From positions 1-52,446 of the forward strand of contig NZ_AXWV01000029.1 in NCBI RefSeq assembly GCF_000482845.1: a stretch of DNA of 52,446 nucleotides, in the 5' to 3' direction. This DNA comes from Anaerobiospirillum succiniciproducens DSM 6400. Its GTDB lineage: Bacteria; Pseudomonadota; Gammaproteobacteria; Enterobacterales; Succinivibrionaceae. Below the pieces are notes generated by a model. It worked only from the letters and a program-made list of their open reading frames with translations. It made no database searches and was not told the origin of the DNA. The position numbers and the translations under genes are program-made. This document shows, piece by piece, positions 43,544-52,155 of this stretch (its first letter is position 1; every line of letters begins with the position of its first letter).

Positions 43544-46099
43544 CTACGGAGTAGCTTGGGATGCACTTATCTGCCGAGCAGTCTGGGTAGGAGGCTGTTC
43601 TTGGGTTGCTATTTGCTCGTGAATCTTACTTATGAGCACACTCTTAAGCGGCTGAGGGCTTAAACCTATGCTCTGTAGACGTTTACTAATCGCATCGTCG
43701 CTAGCAGCTACAGTACAGCCATGATGGCATTGGCTGTCATGCTGTGACTTATATAAGGCCTCACAATCGACAATGCTGTCTAATGACTGTTTAAAAACCT
43801 CTGGTTTAACCGGAGGCTCTCTTAACTCCTTGGCAAGTAACTCAGCTAAAGCGCCCTTAAGATCAGCAGAGAGAATGAGCTGATCAGCAAGCCTAATAGC
43901 AGTATTTGCAGCAACTGCTTTCTCCTTGCATGCATCTACAGATACATGCTCTACACTTGAAGAGCTCATAGCACCATCAGCACTTGAGACTTCACAAGCA
44001 TTAGCATCTACTGCTGTTGAGGTTGTGGCTAACTGAGTGCTGCTTAGCTCTCTAGCACTTGCTTTAGTAGCTGCAGCTACATCAGTGGAGGTTTGCTTAG
44101 TCTGTGAGCTGTTATTTTTCTCTTGGTCTGATAAATTTTTAGAAGTGTTATATGAATCATCTACGAATACTTTGTGATCAGCAGCTGCGATAGCGGCGCT
44201 ATGCTCAGAGGTATTCTCAGCTCGTTCATTTGCATCTAAAAACTGGTGTTTATCATCTTTAGGAGCGCTAAAAACTTTTTTTGATGACTCTTGATTTTTG
44301 CCAACACGATCACAAGATCTAAATTTTTCTTCCCCTAAAGATACGCATAGTGGGTCATTTTTACGATCACCATTGCTATTTGTGTCTTGCTCTAACGTTG
44401 TGTCATCTTCAGTTTGGCCGCTCTTGGCATCAATCTCTTTAACTAAGCTAGGAAGATCGCAACTAAGGTTGAGGCTAGCTTGATTAGTACCTTCACAATT
44501 AGCACTCTTAGATGCAGTCAAATCCTTATCCAAGATGCTTTGATCACTGTTTGTAGCAGCTACACAAGGCATTGGAACAAGAGCATCAAGCCCAAGCAGC
44601 TTAGCAGGCACTATCTCTTCTTCATCAAGAGAATATGTAGCGCTGCTCACCTGAGAGGCGCTGCTTGCTCTAGAGTCCTTTGACTCTACAAATGATGATG
44701 TAGAGACACAGGTGCTAGTTGATGAGTCTGATGATGTTGCGGCACGGCTAGAACTGAGCATGGTGCTTGTGCTGGTATTGCTGAGCATGCCGCTAGTGTC
44801 GTAGACATATGATGTAAGTGAGCATGGGGAGGCCGACTTGATGTAGAGCTTCACAATGACATTTACAACAGCATCGTAGTAAGGGTTATCTCTATTGTCT
44901 TGACCATATGGCAGTACACTATTGAGCTTGCACAAAGCGACTATCTGGCAAGGCAGGAGTGAGCTTATGACATTACGTAGTCTCTCAAGCTCGTCCTTGC
45001 TGCCGTAATAACGCAAGTAGCGCTCAGTAACTACCTGATTCTTATCGCAATTAGGCTTAAGTCTTTGAGCATCAGTAGTGCTCTTGGCGTAGTCTAGAAG
45101 TAAGTCTGTAGCTCTTGCGTGCTCTAAGGAGTACTCGCACTTAGTAATCTCATCTTCAAGGTTCTTCTCTATAGCATTAAGCTCACTTGAGATCTGGACA
45201 AGATCAGAGGCTTTTTTAGACTTCTGCGAGCGCACCGAGGCAATACTATCCTTGGTATCTCTTAAGAATTTGAGATATGAGAGCTTATCTAGATTATTAG
45301 ACCCCAAGCTAAATTTAGATGGCGCTACTGAGCTGAGCGCATCAAGCTCTTCAACAAGTGCAGATGACTTGCCCTCATCCTTAAGATCGCAGCTATCTAA
45401 AGCGTGGTAGCGATTATTGGGAATGAAAGTTGAAGCACTATAAGCACTAGCAAGAGCCGATGCCAAGGCATTGCTGTTAGCATAGAGATCTTTTGTGTTG
45501 GCAGCACTCTTAGTTGTCTTAGTAGCATCACTATCTTTGCCGTTGTGGCGCGGGCGTCGATATGCCGCTGCACTTTTCTCATCAAGCTTGGCTGCCTCAA
45601 TAAGTTTATCCATCAGATCATGAGGTAACACACCATGACTGAGCATAAGCTTTGAGTAGCTTTCAGTGAGCTTTTGTGCACGATCGAAGAGCTCGAGATC
45701 ACCGCTTTTATCTAATGATCTTTGCTTAGCTTTATTGGATGCACACGCTTTCTTTTGTGACTCTGCTAAAGGCAATATGAGTGCATTACTATCTTGGCTC
45801 TTAGTGCTCTGATCTTTTACTGATAAGTCGTCTTTAATCTTAGCTGTAGCGTTGAGCGAGTAGTTTTCAAAGAACTCTGCTGGCTTAAGTTCAAAGCCAC
45901 TATCAACTAAGGTGCTATGCAGAGATCCCTCTTCATAACTTAAAAAGCGCACATGTACTTCAGCATAGATTCTGCCTTTACTATCGCGCTTGATCTTCGG
46001 TGCAGAGGTTACAACGCCGCACTGAGTAGAAGTATTGTTACAAGACATGCCTATACCATCGAACTCAGAATTAAGATTTAGGTCCTGAGCTGCTATCAA
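43544..46099 (-). CDS. large Ser/Ala/Asp-rich protein paired with the giant ATPase
   Basis: An 851-residue protein that I cannot assign to a family. It starts at TTG 46099, with AAGGTG eight bases upstream. An ATG at 46048 is an alternative without a good site. A conserved-looking N-terminus (IYAEVHVRFLSYEEGSLHSTLVDSGFELKP) leads to a charged region. About residues 270-335 are helical and may form a coiled coil (SKKASDLVQISSELNAIEKN with LEDEITKCEY). A compact segment follows (YLRYYGSKDELERLRNVISSLLPCQIVALCKL and DAVVNVIVKLYIKSAS). The second half is mostly low complexity, rich in Ser, Thr, Ala and Asp, ending with a Cys/His-rich DCEALYKSQHDSQCHHGC. No signal peptide, membrane segment or MIDAS motif. 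Only 102 bp separate it from the giant ATPase gene, so a two-gene operon is likely. Confidence 0.75.
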   Translation of the reverse strand: MIAAQDLNLNSEFDGIGMSCNNTSTQCGVVTSAPKIKRDSKGRIYAEVHVRFLSYEEGSLHSTLVDSGFELKPAEFFENYSLNATAKIKDDLSVKDQSTKSQDSNALILPLAESQKKACASNKAKQRSLDKSGDLELFDRAQKLTESYSKLMLSHGVLPHDLMDKLIEAAKLDEKSAAAYRRPRHNGKDSDATKTTKSAANTKDLYANSNALASALASAYSASTFIPNNRYHALDSCDLKDEGKSSALVEELDALSSVAPSKFSLGSNNLDKLSYLKFLRDTKDSIASVRSQKSKKASDLVQISSELNAIEKNLEDEITKCEYSLEHARATDLLLDYAKSTTDAQRLKPNCDKNQVVTERYLRYYGSKDELERLRNVISSLLPCQIVALCKLNSVLPYGQDNRDNPYYDAVVNVIVKLYIKSASPCSLTSYVYDTSGMLSNTSTSTMLSSSRAATSSDSSTSTCVSTSSFVESKDSRASSASQVSSATYSLDEEEIVPAKLLGLDALVPMPCVAATNSDQSILDKDLTASKSANCEGTNQASLNLSCDLPSLVKEIDAKSGQTEDDTTLEQDTNSNGDRKNDPLCVSLGEEKFRSCDRVGKNQESSKKVFSAPKDDKHQFLDANERAENTSEHSAAIAAADHKVFVDDSYNTSKNLSDQEKNNSSQTKQTSTDVAAATKASARELSSTQLATTSTAVDANACEVSSADGAMSSSSVEHVSVDACKEKAVAANTAIRLADQLILSADLKGALAELLAKELREPPVKPEVFKQSLDSIVDCEALYKSQHDSQCHHGCTVAASDDAISKRLQSIGLSPQPLKSVLISKIHEQIATQEQPPTQTARQISASQATP

Positions 46100-46124
46100 G
46101 GTATAAGCACCTTGCTATCAGCTC
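46087..46124 (-). promoter_or_regulatory. inverted repeat spanning ribosome site and TTG start
   Basis: GAGCTGATAGCAAGGT and ACCTTGATAGCAGCTC (minus strand) are 16-bp arms with two mismatches and a GCTTAT loop. The Shine-Dalgarno AAGGTG starts in the first arm and the TTG start lies in the second, so folding would hide both. Confidence 0.7.
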
Positions 46125-46879
46125 GTGCCTTTTATCTTGCACCTTTCAATTGATGGCAGAATTAAACTATAAATTATACTTATTTAAAGCGCGATTTTTT
46201 GCATTTGTAAAGCTGATGTTTATCAACTTTTACAAAATTTTTGCGATATTGATCATGTATTTTTGTACGTAAAAATTTGGTAATTTAAAAATTGAATTGG
46301 TAAATTTCGATCTTTTTTAGGTCTGAGACGCACACATTTTCGCCTCATAAAGTTTGACCATTAGAAATGAAATACTCACAATTTCCACGAAAATGTACTA
46401 AAAGTGGCAAAAATCGCAATTTTTAGCATAATCATTAAACTAATGCTAAAAAATGCGTTTAATGCTGATGCTATTAATCTCAGTGATGGTTCCAAGATAA
46501 CGATTTGACTTATTTGCAAAAAAGGGATCTGCAAAATCAAACTACTGTTAGACACAAAAAACCCATAAATAAGCCACTCTTATGTAACAACTTTTAACTG
46601 AGGCTAGTGCCCTCACAATAAAACCACGACGGAAGCGATATTAATGCTGTGGATTGATTGGTTGGTTGCTCGATCGGTTGCTCGCTTGGTTGGCTGCAAT
46701 GAGTTGGGACTGCTTAGTTTGCTCGTTGGTTGGTTGGTTGGTTGGTTGGTTGGTTGGTGGCGCTAAACGAGATTGCTTGGACAGAGATGATGAGCAGCTT
46801 TTAGTTAGATTGATACCTAAATGCGGCGAGAGGTGGGTTATAAACTCTTTTTGATGGCTGTTATCGTTATGGCAGGATA
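46125..46879. other. gap upstream of the giant-gene pair
   Basis: AT-rich at 46150-46460, presumably holding the leftward promoter, with no gene. The right part carries the GTTG microsatellite. Frames of 66 and 103 codons through it are products of the repeat. Confidence 0.4.
46725..46758. repeat. tetranucleotide microsatellite (GTTG)8
   Basis: Eight uninterrupted GTTG units with flanking degenerate GGTTGGTTGCTCG copies from 46657. It lies about 120 bp beyond the flgN terminator and outside clear genes. Tetranucleotide runs are typical slippage sites. Confidence 0.9.
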
Positions 46880-46910
46880 GAAAAACGAAGGCCAGCATGA
46901 TGCTGGCCTT
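46880..46910 (-). terminator. terminator after flgN
   Basis: On the minus strand AAGGCCAGCA and TGCTGGCCTT pair around TCA, followed by CGTTTTT. Nearly the same stem as the flgD terminator. Confidence 0.9.
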
Positions 46911-46944
46911 GTATGAGAATCTTGAGTGAAAGAAGATCGCTATC

Positions 46945-47415
46945 TTAGGCATTGATGTTAACGCGCAGTGGTCCTGTAGCTACAGTGTTGCCCTTGTCGT
47001 TGTAAGTCATGTTACGTGACATACGATCACGTGCTGACATGAGCACTGAGGTTAAGCGACGGTTTGCAGCTAAGCATAAGGAAATGAGCTTGCCGTTGGT
47101 CTCATTCATGGTCTTGCACTGATTGAGCTTCTCTTTTAATGCATTGACACGATCTGCATATACGGTCTTGAGCATTGGAGCATCAGGATGCAGCTTAAGG
47201 CGTTGATCATTGGCCTGAAGCTTTAACATGAATGATGACTTATCTTCAGCAATGGTCTCGAGATCTTCTAAACGACGATCTTTAATCGCGGTGTACTCAC
47301 GTCCGAGGATACGGATTACGGCATCTAATATTGCATCCTGCTCAGTTAAGTAGTCTTCTAATGACTTAATTGCTGATACAGGTTTTGCTTTATTGATTGA
47401 ACGACGTGTAATCAT
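46945..47415 (-). CDS. flgN: flagellar export chaperone for hook-associated proteins
   Basis: Cytoplasmic chaperone of FlgK and FlgL for flagellar type III export. 156 residues (E. coli 138). The helical pattern LEDYLTEQDAILDAVIRILGREYTAIKDRRLEDLETIAEDKSSFMLKLQANDQRL matches the FlgN family (L......L..L..LL..E...L..RD...L......K..LL..L). The rest is helical and charged with NETNGKLISLCLAANRRLTSVLM. A TGGCAC box with imperfect -12 spacing lies about 30 bp upstream of the start, a weak sigma-54 candidate. In relatives flgN is next to flgM. Here 12 kb with the receptor and giant genes intervene. Confidence 0.85.
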   Translation of the reverse strand: MITRRSINKAKPVSAIKSLEDYLTEQDAILDAVIRILGREYTAIKDRRLEDLETIAEDKSSFMLKLQANDQRLKLHPDAPMLKTVYADRVNALKEKLNQCKTMNETNGKLISLCLAANRRLTSVLMSARDRMSRNMTYNDKGNTVATGPLRVNINA

Positions 47416-47633
47416 GAGAGTACCTATGACTATGGCCGAAAAGTGCCAAAAAGAAACCTATCGTGAACAGTCAAACAAAGGCAGACAATGATTTTAGTGA
47501 GCCTGAGTGTTTGATCTTAATGCCAAACAAACTGCTCGCTAAAAGTAACAATACATCCAACCTTGTTAGCAAATCACGCACTGTCAATTACAAAAGACAG
47601 CGTGAAATATGATACATGGAAAGGCCCATAAAC

Positions 47634-47660
47634 GCAAAAGGCAGAGCCGAAGCTCTGCCA
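47634..47660 (-). terminator. terminator after flgP
   Basis: On the minus strand GGCAGAGC and GCTCTGCC pair around TTCG, followed by TTTT. A stable UUCG tetraloop. Confidence 0.85.
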
Positions 47661-47693
47661 TTAATGCTATGTGCTCTGCAAAATCAGTGGCAA

Positions 47694-48152
47694 TTAGAGT
47701 GCGCCACGGATTTGGTACAGTTCGTAAATGCGCTTGGTATCCATCTCAAGCTCGGTAACATAAGTGTCACCCAGTGGATACTGACGAACTACACGTGCAC
47801 CATGAATTAAGCCTTCAACTTCAGCGCTTAAACGATCTTCGCGCTCGATGTTGTCAGAATTGCGATTCATAGCCTTGATATATACGCCAGAGACCTGCTC
47901 GGTTAACTCGCGATATGCTTCAATCTTAGAAGCTCTCATGGCATTAATCTGCTTCTCAGCTAAGGTTGCACCCTTTTGACGTGATAAAGGAGCATAGCCT
48001 GTAGCACGTAAAATTGGGAAGTCGTCTAATTCATTAACACCAGTGTCAGTGTAGTGAACAACCATGGATGCATTCTTCATAATAGTGCTGCAGCCAGTGG
48101 TGCTCATTACTAATGCGGCGCATAAAAGTGATGCTTTTAGAAACTTATTCAT
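47694..48152 (-). CDS. flgP: flagellar outer-membrane lipoprotein FlgP
   Basis: Outer-membrane lipoprotein needed for motility in vibrios and Campylobacter, contributing to basal-body disks around the flagellum. 152 residues. MNKFLKASLLCAALVMSTTGCSTI is a lipoprotein signal with lipobox TTGC. The body ILRATGYAPLSRQKGATLAEKQINAMRASKIEAYRELTEQVSGVYI and SAEVEGLIHGARVVRQYPLGDTYVTELEMD matches the FlgP (LPP20-like) family. It starts 26 bp after the flgO stop, so the two form one transcript behind the flgO promoter. Confidence 0.92.
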   Translation of the reverse strand: MNKFLKASLLCAALVMSTTGCSTIMKNASMVVHYTDTGVNELDDFPILRATGYAPLSRQKGATLAEKQINAMRASKIEAYRELTEQVSGVYIKAMNRNSDNIEREDRLSAEVEGLIHGARVVRQYPLGDTYVTELEMDTKRIYELYQIRGAL

Positions 48153-48178
48153 AATTCAATCTACCTTAATGCCCTACA

Positions 48179-49423
48179 TTACTTGCTAACGCGTCTATAA
48201 CCGCTTTCATCAGCAGTATCGCGAACTAACATAGTGTTGTGCAGATAAGTGTTAGCAGGATAAACAACTGGATCCTTACACTTACCTAAGATACAGGTAG
48301 GCATAACATTATCTGAGGCAGTATCCTCAAGATATACATCGTAGTTACCGCGTGAAGTAGCGCCTACAACAACATTATCCTTGAAACGTGGATCAGGCTT
48401 GGTCTTTGGGCCCTCATCAGAGCTGTCAAAGAAATTGTAGTTCTTACGCTCTTCTGGGGTAGCGGTAAAACCAGTAGTACCTGAGCTGGTGGTTGCCTTA
48501 GAACCGTTAGCGCTTGAAGTTGTGGTCATTGCCACACTGGGAGCAGCATCAGCAGAAAGGTATACACCGCCTAATGGCTTGCCATTAGAAGAAACAATCT
48601 GAGCCTTGGTAATAGCCTTTTGAGCACGGGCGCGTTCTGCCTTAACAGCAGCGCTATTAGCAGTTAAAGCATCAAGCTTGCTCTGTGCCTCGACATACTT
48701 AGTCTTGTAGTAGTTGGCCTCACGAATCTGCTCTTTTGACAGATAGCCGCCAGCACCAGCAAAATCACACTGCTTAGTTACAGTACGATAGCAAGCTGGT
48801 AACAGATTGTATGGGATGAAATCTGTTGCTGAAGAGATGACCTGGCGAGTCTGCATGTTAATTACACGAGACACTAAAACCACACCTGAGTTGTTACGGG
48901 TGATGGTACCGCCAAGCAGATACTTAACATTGGTATCCTTAGCAATCTTCTTCCAGTTACGAGACAGAATGAAATCGCCATCCTTAGTAACAGAAAGGCT
49001 GCCAGTTAACTTGTACTCAGTTACTTCAAAACCACGTGATGACATCTCATGGGTGAAGAACTCAGCTAATGCACGACCTAAGTAGCCTGCATTTTCAAAA
49101 GTATCAGTATCTACAAATGAGGTAACAGCGATGCGTGGCATGGTCACAATTTTGACATCGCCTTTCTCAGAAGTGCGATCTACTGGAGCATATGGGAGCA
49201 GATAGTGGAGCATGTGCTCTTGCATGGTGGTAGCCATACGAGAGGTAACAGCACTGATCTCCATACCCTTTTGCTGGTATACAGACTTATCGCTTTGAAC
49301 GGAGCTAACTCCCTGAATACGAGCGTTAGACGGTATGTTTGATTGATTATTACTAACCGCAACACAGCCAGGAAGTAATAAGCTCGCACATAAAGCTACG
49401 AGCAATGATGACTTAAATTGCAT
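48179..49423 (-). CDS. flgO: flagellar outer-membrane lipoprotein FlgO
   Basis: FlgO-domain lipoprotein associated with the outer-membrane rings of polar flagella. I start it at ATG 49423 (GAGG eight bases upstream), giving 414 residues. An upstream extension to 49525 has no ribosome site. MQFKSSLLVALCASLLLPGC is a lipoprotein signal. The FlgO domain is seen in PRIAVTSFVDTDTFENAGYLGRALAEFFTHEMSSRGFEVTEYKL and KYLLGGTITRNNSGVVLVSRVINMQTRQVISSATDFIP. The C-terminal third (Ala/Ser/Gly-rich, then DPRFKDNVVVGATSRGNYDVYLED) is longer than in vibrios and has no recognised role. A strong sigma-54 site lies upstream. Confidence 0.88.
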   Translation of the reverse strand: MQFKSSLLVALCASLLLPGCVAVSNNQSNIPSNARIQGVSSVQSDKSVYQQKGMEISAVTSRMATTMQEHMLHYLLPYAPVDRTSEKGDVKIVTMPRIAVTSFVDTDTFENAGYLGRALAEFFTHEMSSRGFEVTEYKLTGSLSVTKDGDFILSRNWKKIAKDTNVKYLLGGTITRNNSGVVLVSRVINMQTRQVISSATDFIPYNLLPACYRTVTKQCDFAGAGGYLSKEQIREANYYKTKYVEAQSKLDALTANSAAVKAERARAQKAITKAQIVSSNGKPLGGVYLSADAAPSVAMTTTSSANGSKATTSSGTTGFTATPEERKNYNFFDSSDEGPKTKPDPRFKDNVVVGATSRGNYDVYLEDTASDNVMPTCILGKCKDPVVYPANTYLHNTMLVRDTADESGYRRVSK

Positions 49424-49508
49424 CTCCTGAACCTCAATCTCTTTGAGCAGCACATAGCTGCGGATAGCATTATATCCGCCGCATCTATAAATGAATATTG
49501 CGACAAGG

Positions 49509-49524
49509 TGCAATAACAGTGCCA
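49509..49524 (-). promoter_or_regulatory. sigma-54 promoter of flgO-flgP
   Basis: On the minus strand TGGCACTGTTATTGCA matches the -24/-12 consensus at all conserved positions except the R at position 7. Start near 49497, about 75 bp before the flgO ATG. Confidence 0.85.
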
Positions 49525-49970
49525 TGATACGATGACAACTGTCTAGCAGATCTTTTGACGATTACGATCGCCTAATTCGCGTCATTGCACTATTGTGTTC
49601 ATCTTACAAATGTTTGCATATTTCTTGCTCTATACCAAAGCTAGTTGAGTGTATTGCCGCTTCAATGGCTTTTTTATGAGCCATTGCGTGGGTATAGCAG
49701 TAAATATGACAAACTGTGCTCAGACAAAAATTTGTTGTCTTGCAACATCTTTTGTACAGCGTATCTTACATTTTGTAATATCACTGCATATAGTTGTCGT
49801 ACTTGAGCAAGAATGTGTTGTAGATAACTTTGCTGTTACTCACTTGCACCTTCTATTCAAACAATGACCCGATCAGCAATGATCTTTTGATGTCAGATGG
49901 GCACAGGCTTTATGTCTGATCCAATGCTGCAGGATCATGAGGCAATCTCGTAATCATCGGAGAGATTAAA
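49525..49970. other. divergent flgO-flgT gap
   Basis: No convincing gene. CAATGGCT and AGCCATTG (49663-49686) form a perfect 8-bp inverted repeat whose loop holds TTTTT. It lies between the two divergent genes and could be an operator. No strict sigma-54 site was found before flgT. Confidence 0.4.
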
Positions 49971-51149
49971 ATGCGAGCTTCTTTAAAAGCTTTATGTATT
50001 GCTCTGTTTATGGCTCTGTTTAGCCAATCAGCATTTGCAGGTTGGTATACATCCCATGGATCAGCAGCCATTATTAATGGAGATCGAGCTGCAGCACGTC
50101 GCGCTGCTATTGACGATGCATTACGCAATGCCTCGTTACAAGCAGGTGCTGACATCAGCATCGAGCAGGTTTTAGAAAACGGTACCTTACTTGATGAAAA
50201 GCTCCGTATTAAGGCTAAGTCACCTATCCGCCGTATGCAGGTAGTTGAAGAGCAAGAAAACGGCAAGGTTATCACCGTATTAGTTAAGGCTCTCATTGAT
50301 GATGATTCAGTTTTAGACTGCTATGCAGGCAACATTAAGAAGACTATCTTACCTTTTAAGTTCCGCTATCAAGATCCTGAGGCTTCAGCAAGTGCAGCAG
50401 GTTTAGAGGACTTTGATGAGTACTTAAGTAAGATCATCTACGCTGGTATCGCACAAAGCCCTGCTTTAACCATTTTACCTGCTGATAAATCCCGACTTCT
50501 GACTCATCAAGGCTCATCAGGTCCAGATTACAACTTACAGCGTACTTTAGACTCTATCTCTCGTCGTACTCAGGCTCAGTTCATCGTTGTTGGCAATATT
50601 AGCTCTATTGCTAAGTCCGATACCGGCAATAATGAGTTAACTAAGATGTGGTTCAGCCCTGTACGTACCATTCGTTTTAACGTTCAGGTTTATGACGTCT
50701 ACAACGGCCGCCAGATCTTAAATAAGGAATACACCGGAGATGCTGAGTGGAATCTTAAGGGTGCTGTAAACATTCGTACTGATCGTTTTGCCTCATCTGA
50801 CTACGGTCAGAGAGTTAATCAGATCGCCAAGTACGCGATTGCTGACATCGTTTCTAAGTTACGTTGCCAGGTTCCATACGCACGTGTTGTACAAATTAAT
50901 GACGAGCTAATCCGTATCAACCTCGGTGAAGGTGCTAATATCAAGCCTGGTATGAAATTTAGTGTAATTCACCGCACTGATTACACCGATCGTCACTCTA
51001 TGACCTACTTCCAGAACAACACCACTAAGAGCACTTACAAGGTAATCGACGTATCTCCAAATGCTGCTACCTTAGCACCTGTTGATATGAACAAATCCTT
51101 AATTAACGTAATGCTCGACGACCTAGTAGTGTTAAAAGAAGAGATGTAA
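49971..51149 (+). CDS. flgT: flagellar H-ring/T-ring assembly protein FlgT
   Basis: Periplasmic protein that in vibrios forms the H ring outside the LP ring and helps place the stator-anchoring T ring. 392 residues. MRASLKALCIALFMALFSQSAFAGWYTSHGSA shows a Sec signal peptide cleaved near residue 23. The N-terminal domain has AAARRAAIDDALRNASLQAGADISIEQVLENG. The middle part has LQRTLDSISRRTQAQFIVVGNISSI and FNVQVYDVYNGRQILNKEYTG. The C-terminal part has RINLGEGANIKPGMKFSVIHRTDYTD. This is the three-domain order of FlgT. GGAGAGATT precedes the ATG. The terminator follows 31 bp after the stop. It is divergent from flgO. Confidence 0.92.
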   Translation: MRASLKALCIALFMALFSQSAFAGWYTSHGSAAIINGDRAAARRAAIDDALRNASLQAGADISIEQVLENGTLLDEKLRIKAKSPIRRMQVVEEQENGKVITVLVKALIDDDSVLDCYAGNIKKTILPFKFRYQDPEASASAAGLEDFDEYLSKIIYAGIAQSPALTILPADKSRLLTHQGSSGPDYNLQRTLDSISRRTQAQFIVVGNISSIAKSDTGNNELTKMWFSPVRTIRFNVQVYDVYNGRQILNKEYTGDAEWNLKGAVNIRTDRFASSDYGQRVNQIAKYAIADIVSKLRCQVPYARVVQINDELIRINLGEGANIKPGMKFSVIHRTDYTDRHSMTYFQNNTTKSTYKVIDVSPNAATLAPVDMNKSLINVMLDDLVVLKEEM

Positions 51150-51179
51150 TTTAAGTTATTAAGCTTTATTTAGGCTATT

Positions 51180-51214
51180 GAAAAGAGCTGATCTTAGATC
51201 AGCTCTTTTCTTTT
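51180..51214 (+). terminator. terminator after flgT
   Basis: AAAAGAGCTGATC and GATCAGCTCTTTT are perfect 13-bp arms around TTA, followed by CTTTTG. Confidence 0.95.
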
Positions 51215-51255
51215 GCACTCCTTGTTAAGGCTTATAAACCATGCACGCATAACAC

Positions 51256-51284
51256 TTTCAACGTGTCGTGTTTTTGCATATAAT
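51256..51284 (+). promoter_or_regulatory. promoter of tRNA-Arg
   Basis: TTTCAA (51256-51261), 17 bp and TATAAT (51279-51284), with a GCGCC discriminator just after the -10, as in growth-rate controlled stable-RNA promoters. The tRNA begins 9 bp after the -10. Confidence 0.75.
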
Positions 51285-51293
51285 ATGCGCCGT

Positions 51294-51368
51294 GTCCCCA
51301 TAGTTAAATGGATATAACAAGCCCCTCCTAAGGGCTAGTTGTAGGTTCGATTCCTACTGGGGGCGCCA
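51294..51368 (+). tRNA. argW: tRNA-Arg (anticodon CCU)
   Basis: A 75-nt cloverleaf. The acceptor stem is GTCCCCA/TGGGGGC, the D loop holds AGTTAAATGG, the anticodon stem AGCCC/GGGCT encloses CTCCTAA (anticodon CCT at 51327-51329), and the T arm contains GTTCGATTC. The discriminator is G and CCA is encoded. It closely resembles E. coli tRNA-Arg(CCU), which reads the rare AGG codon. Confidence 0.97.
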
Positions 51369-51892
51369 CCTTCATCCTTTATATACTCATGTATATATCT
51401 TCTTACCAATATCCCCATCATCACTTCTTAAAGCCTTAAGCGCGCCACACATTTGCTCATCTGCAAAGACAAGTACTCCACCCCTAAGCAAGCTTTTCAT
51501 ACCGCGTTAGCACCACGATCTGACAATTTCGCGACACTGACTTTCATGTATGCTTAGTCTATGCTTGCGTTAGATCGTCAATCCACATCCCCATAAAACG
51601 TCTTGCTTTTTTGTATGCTGCTAAATTTGCCTACTCTCGATTGCAGCTAGCCGCCTAACAAAAACTTATCCAAACTAAGTGCAACTTTAAGATTGCAGCT
51701 AGCCCCTTAACTAAATCTATCCAAGCTAAGTTCAACTTTAAGATTGCAGCTAGCCCCTTAACTAAATCTATCCAAACTAAGTGCAACTATTAAGTCTTTT
51801 ACAATTATGTGAGCACTGTGGTCTATACAAAGCCTACTTTTAGCCATGCTCTGCCTTATAATTAACTTACTTTGCTGTATTTAGGAGGCGTC
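51369..51892. other. post-tRNA gap with direct repeats
   Basis: No gene. It holds the 51-bp repeats at 51639-51792. No integrase or clear attachment-site duplication of the tRNA 3' end was found in this window. Confidence 0.4.
51639..51792. repeat. 51-52-bp direct repeats, three copies
   Basis: Units begin at 51639, 51691 and 51742 with GATTGCAGCTAGCC and continue as CTTAACTAAATCTATCCAA, CTAAGTGCAACTTTAA. Copies 2 and 3 are nearly identical. Confidence 0.92.
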
Positions 51893-52105
51893 ATGCTCAG
51901 TATTAACGAAGCCTTTTCACGTGCTTTTAGTAAAGGCATCTCTATGGAAGGTCGAGCCATACGCTCTGAGTTTTGGTTTGTTTACCCTGTTTGCGTCATT
52001 GCCATGGGCGTTTTAGGCAGAGGTGGCGCTATGTTTGGCAGCTACGGTGCTTTAGTCGCTTGGATGGGTACTGTAGTAATCTTTCTCTTTAGGGAACTTC
52101 TATAA
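51893..52105 (+). CDS. short DUF805-like membrane protein
   Basis: A 70-residue protein from ATG 51893, with AGGAGG five bases upstream. The N-terminal INEAFSRAFSKGISMEGRAIRSEFWFVY matches the start of DUF805 inner-membrane proteins (F.RAF.KY..F.GRA.RSE.W.F). Two hydrophobic stretches follow (PVCVIAMGVLG and LVAWMGTVVIFLF). DUF805 proteins are usually 100-130 residues with a further R.HD.G...W motif that is missing here, so this is probably a truncated or shortened member. Another gene start, possibly mobile, begins 120 bp downstream. Function unknown. Confidence 0.6.
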   Translation: MLSINEAFSRAFSKGISMEGRAIRSEFWFVYPVCVIAMGVLGRGGAMFGSYGALVAWMGTVVIFLFRELL

Positions 52106-52155
52106 ATCAAAAACATGATATATATCAGGCGGAGGCGTGATATTTTGCTTGAAAA

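Noticed and set aside
46641..46952. Frames through the GTTG tract on both strands (66 and 103 codons)
   Set aside because: Repetitive (NQPT and GWLV runs), overlapping the flgN terminator, no ribosome sites.
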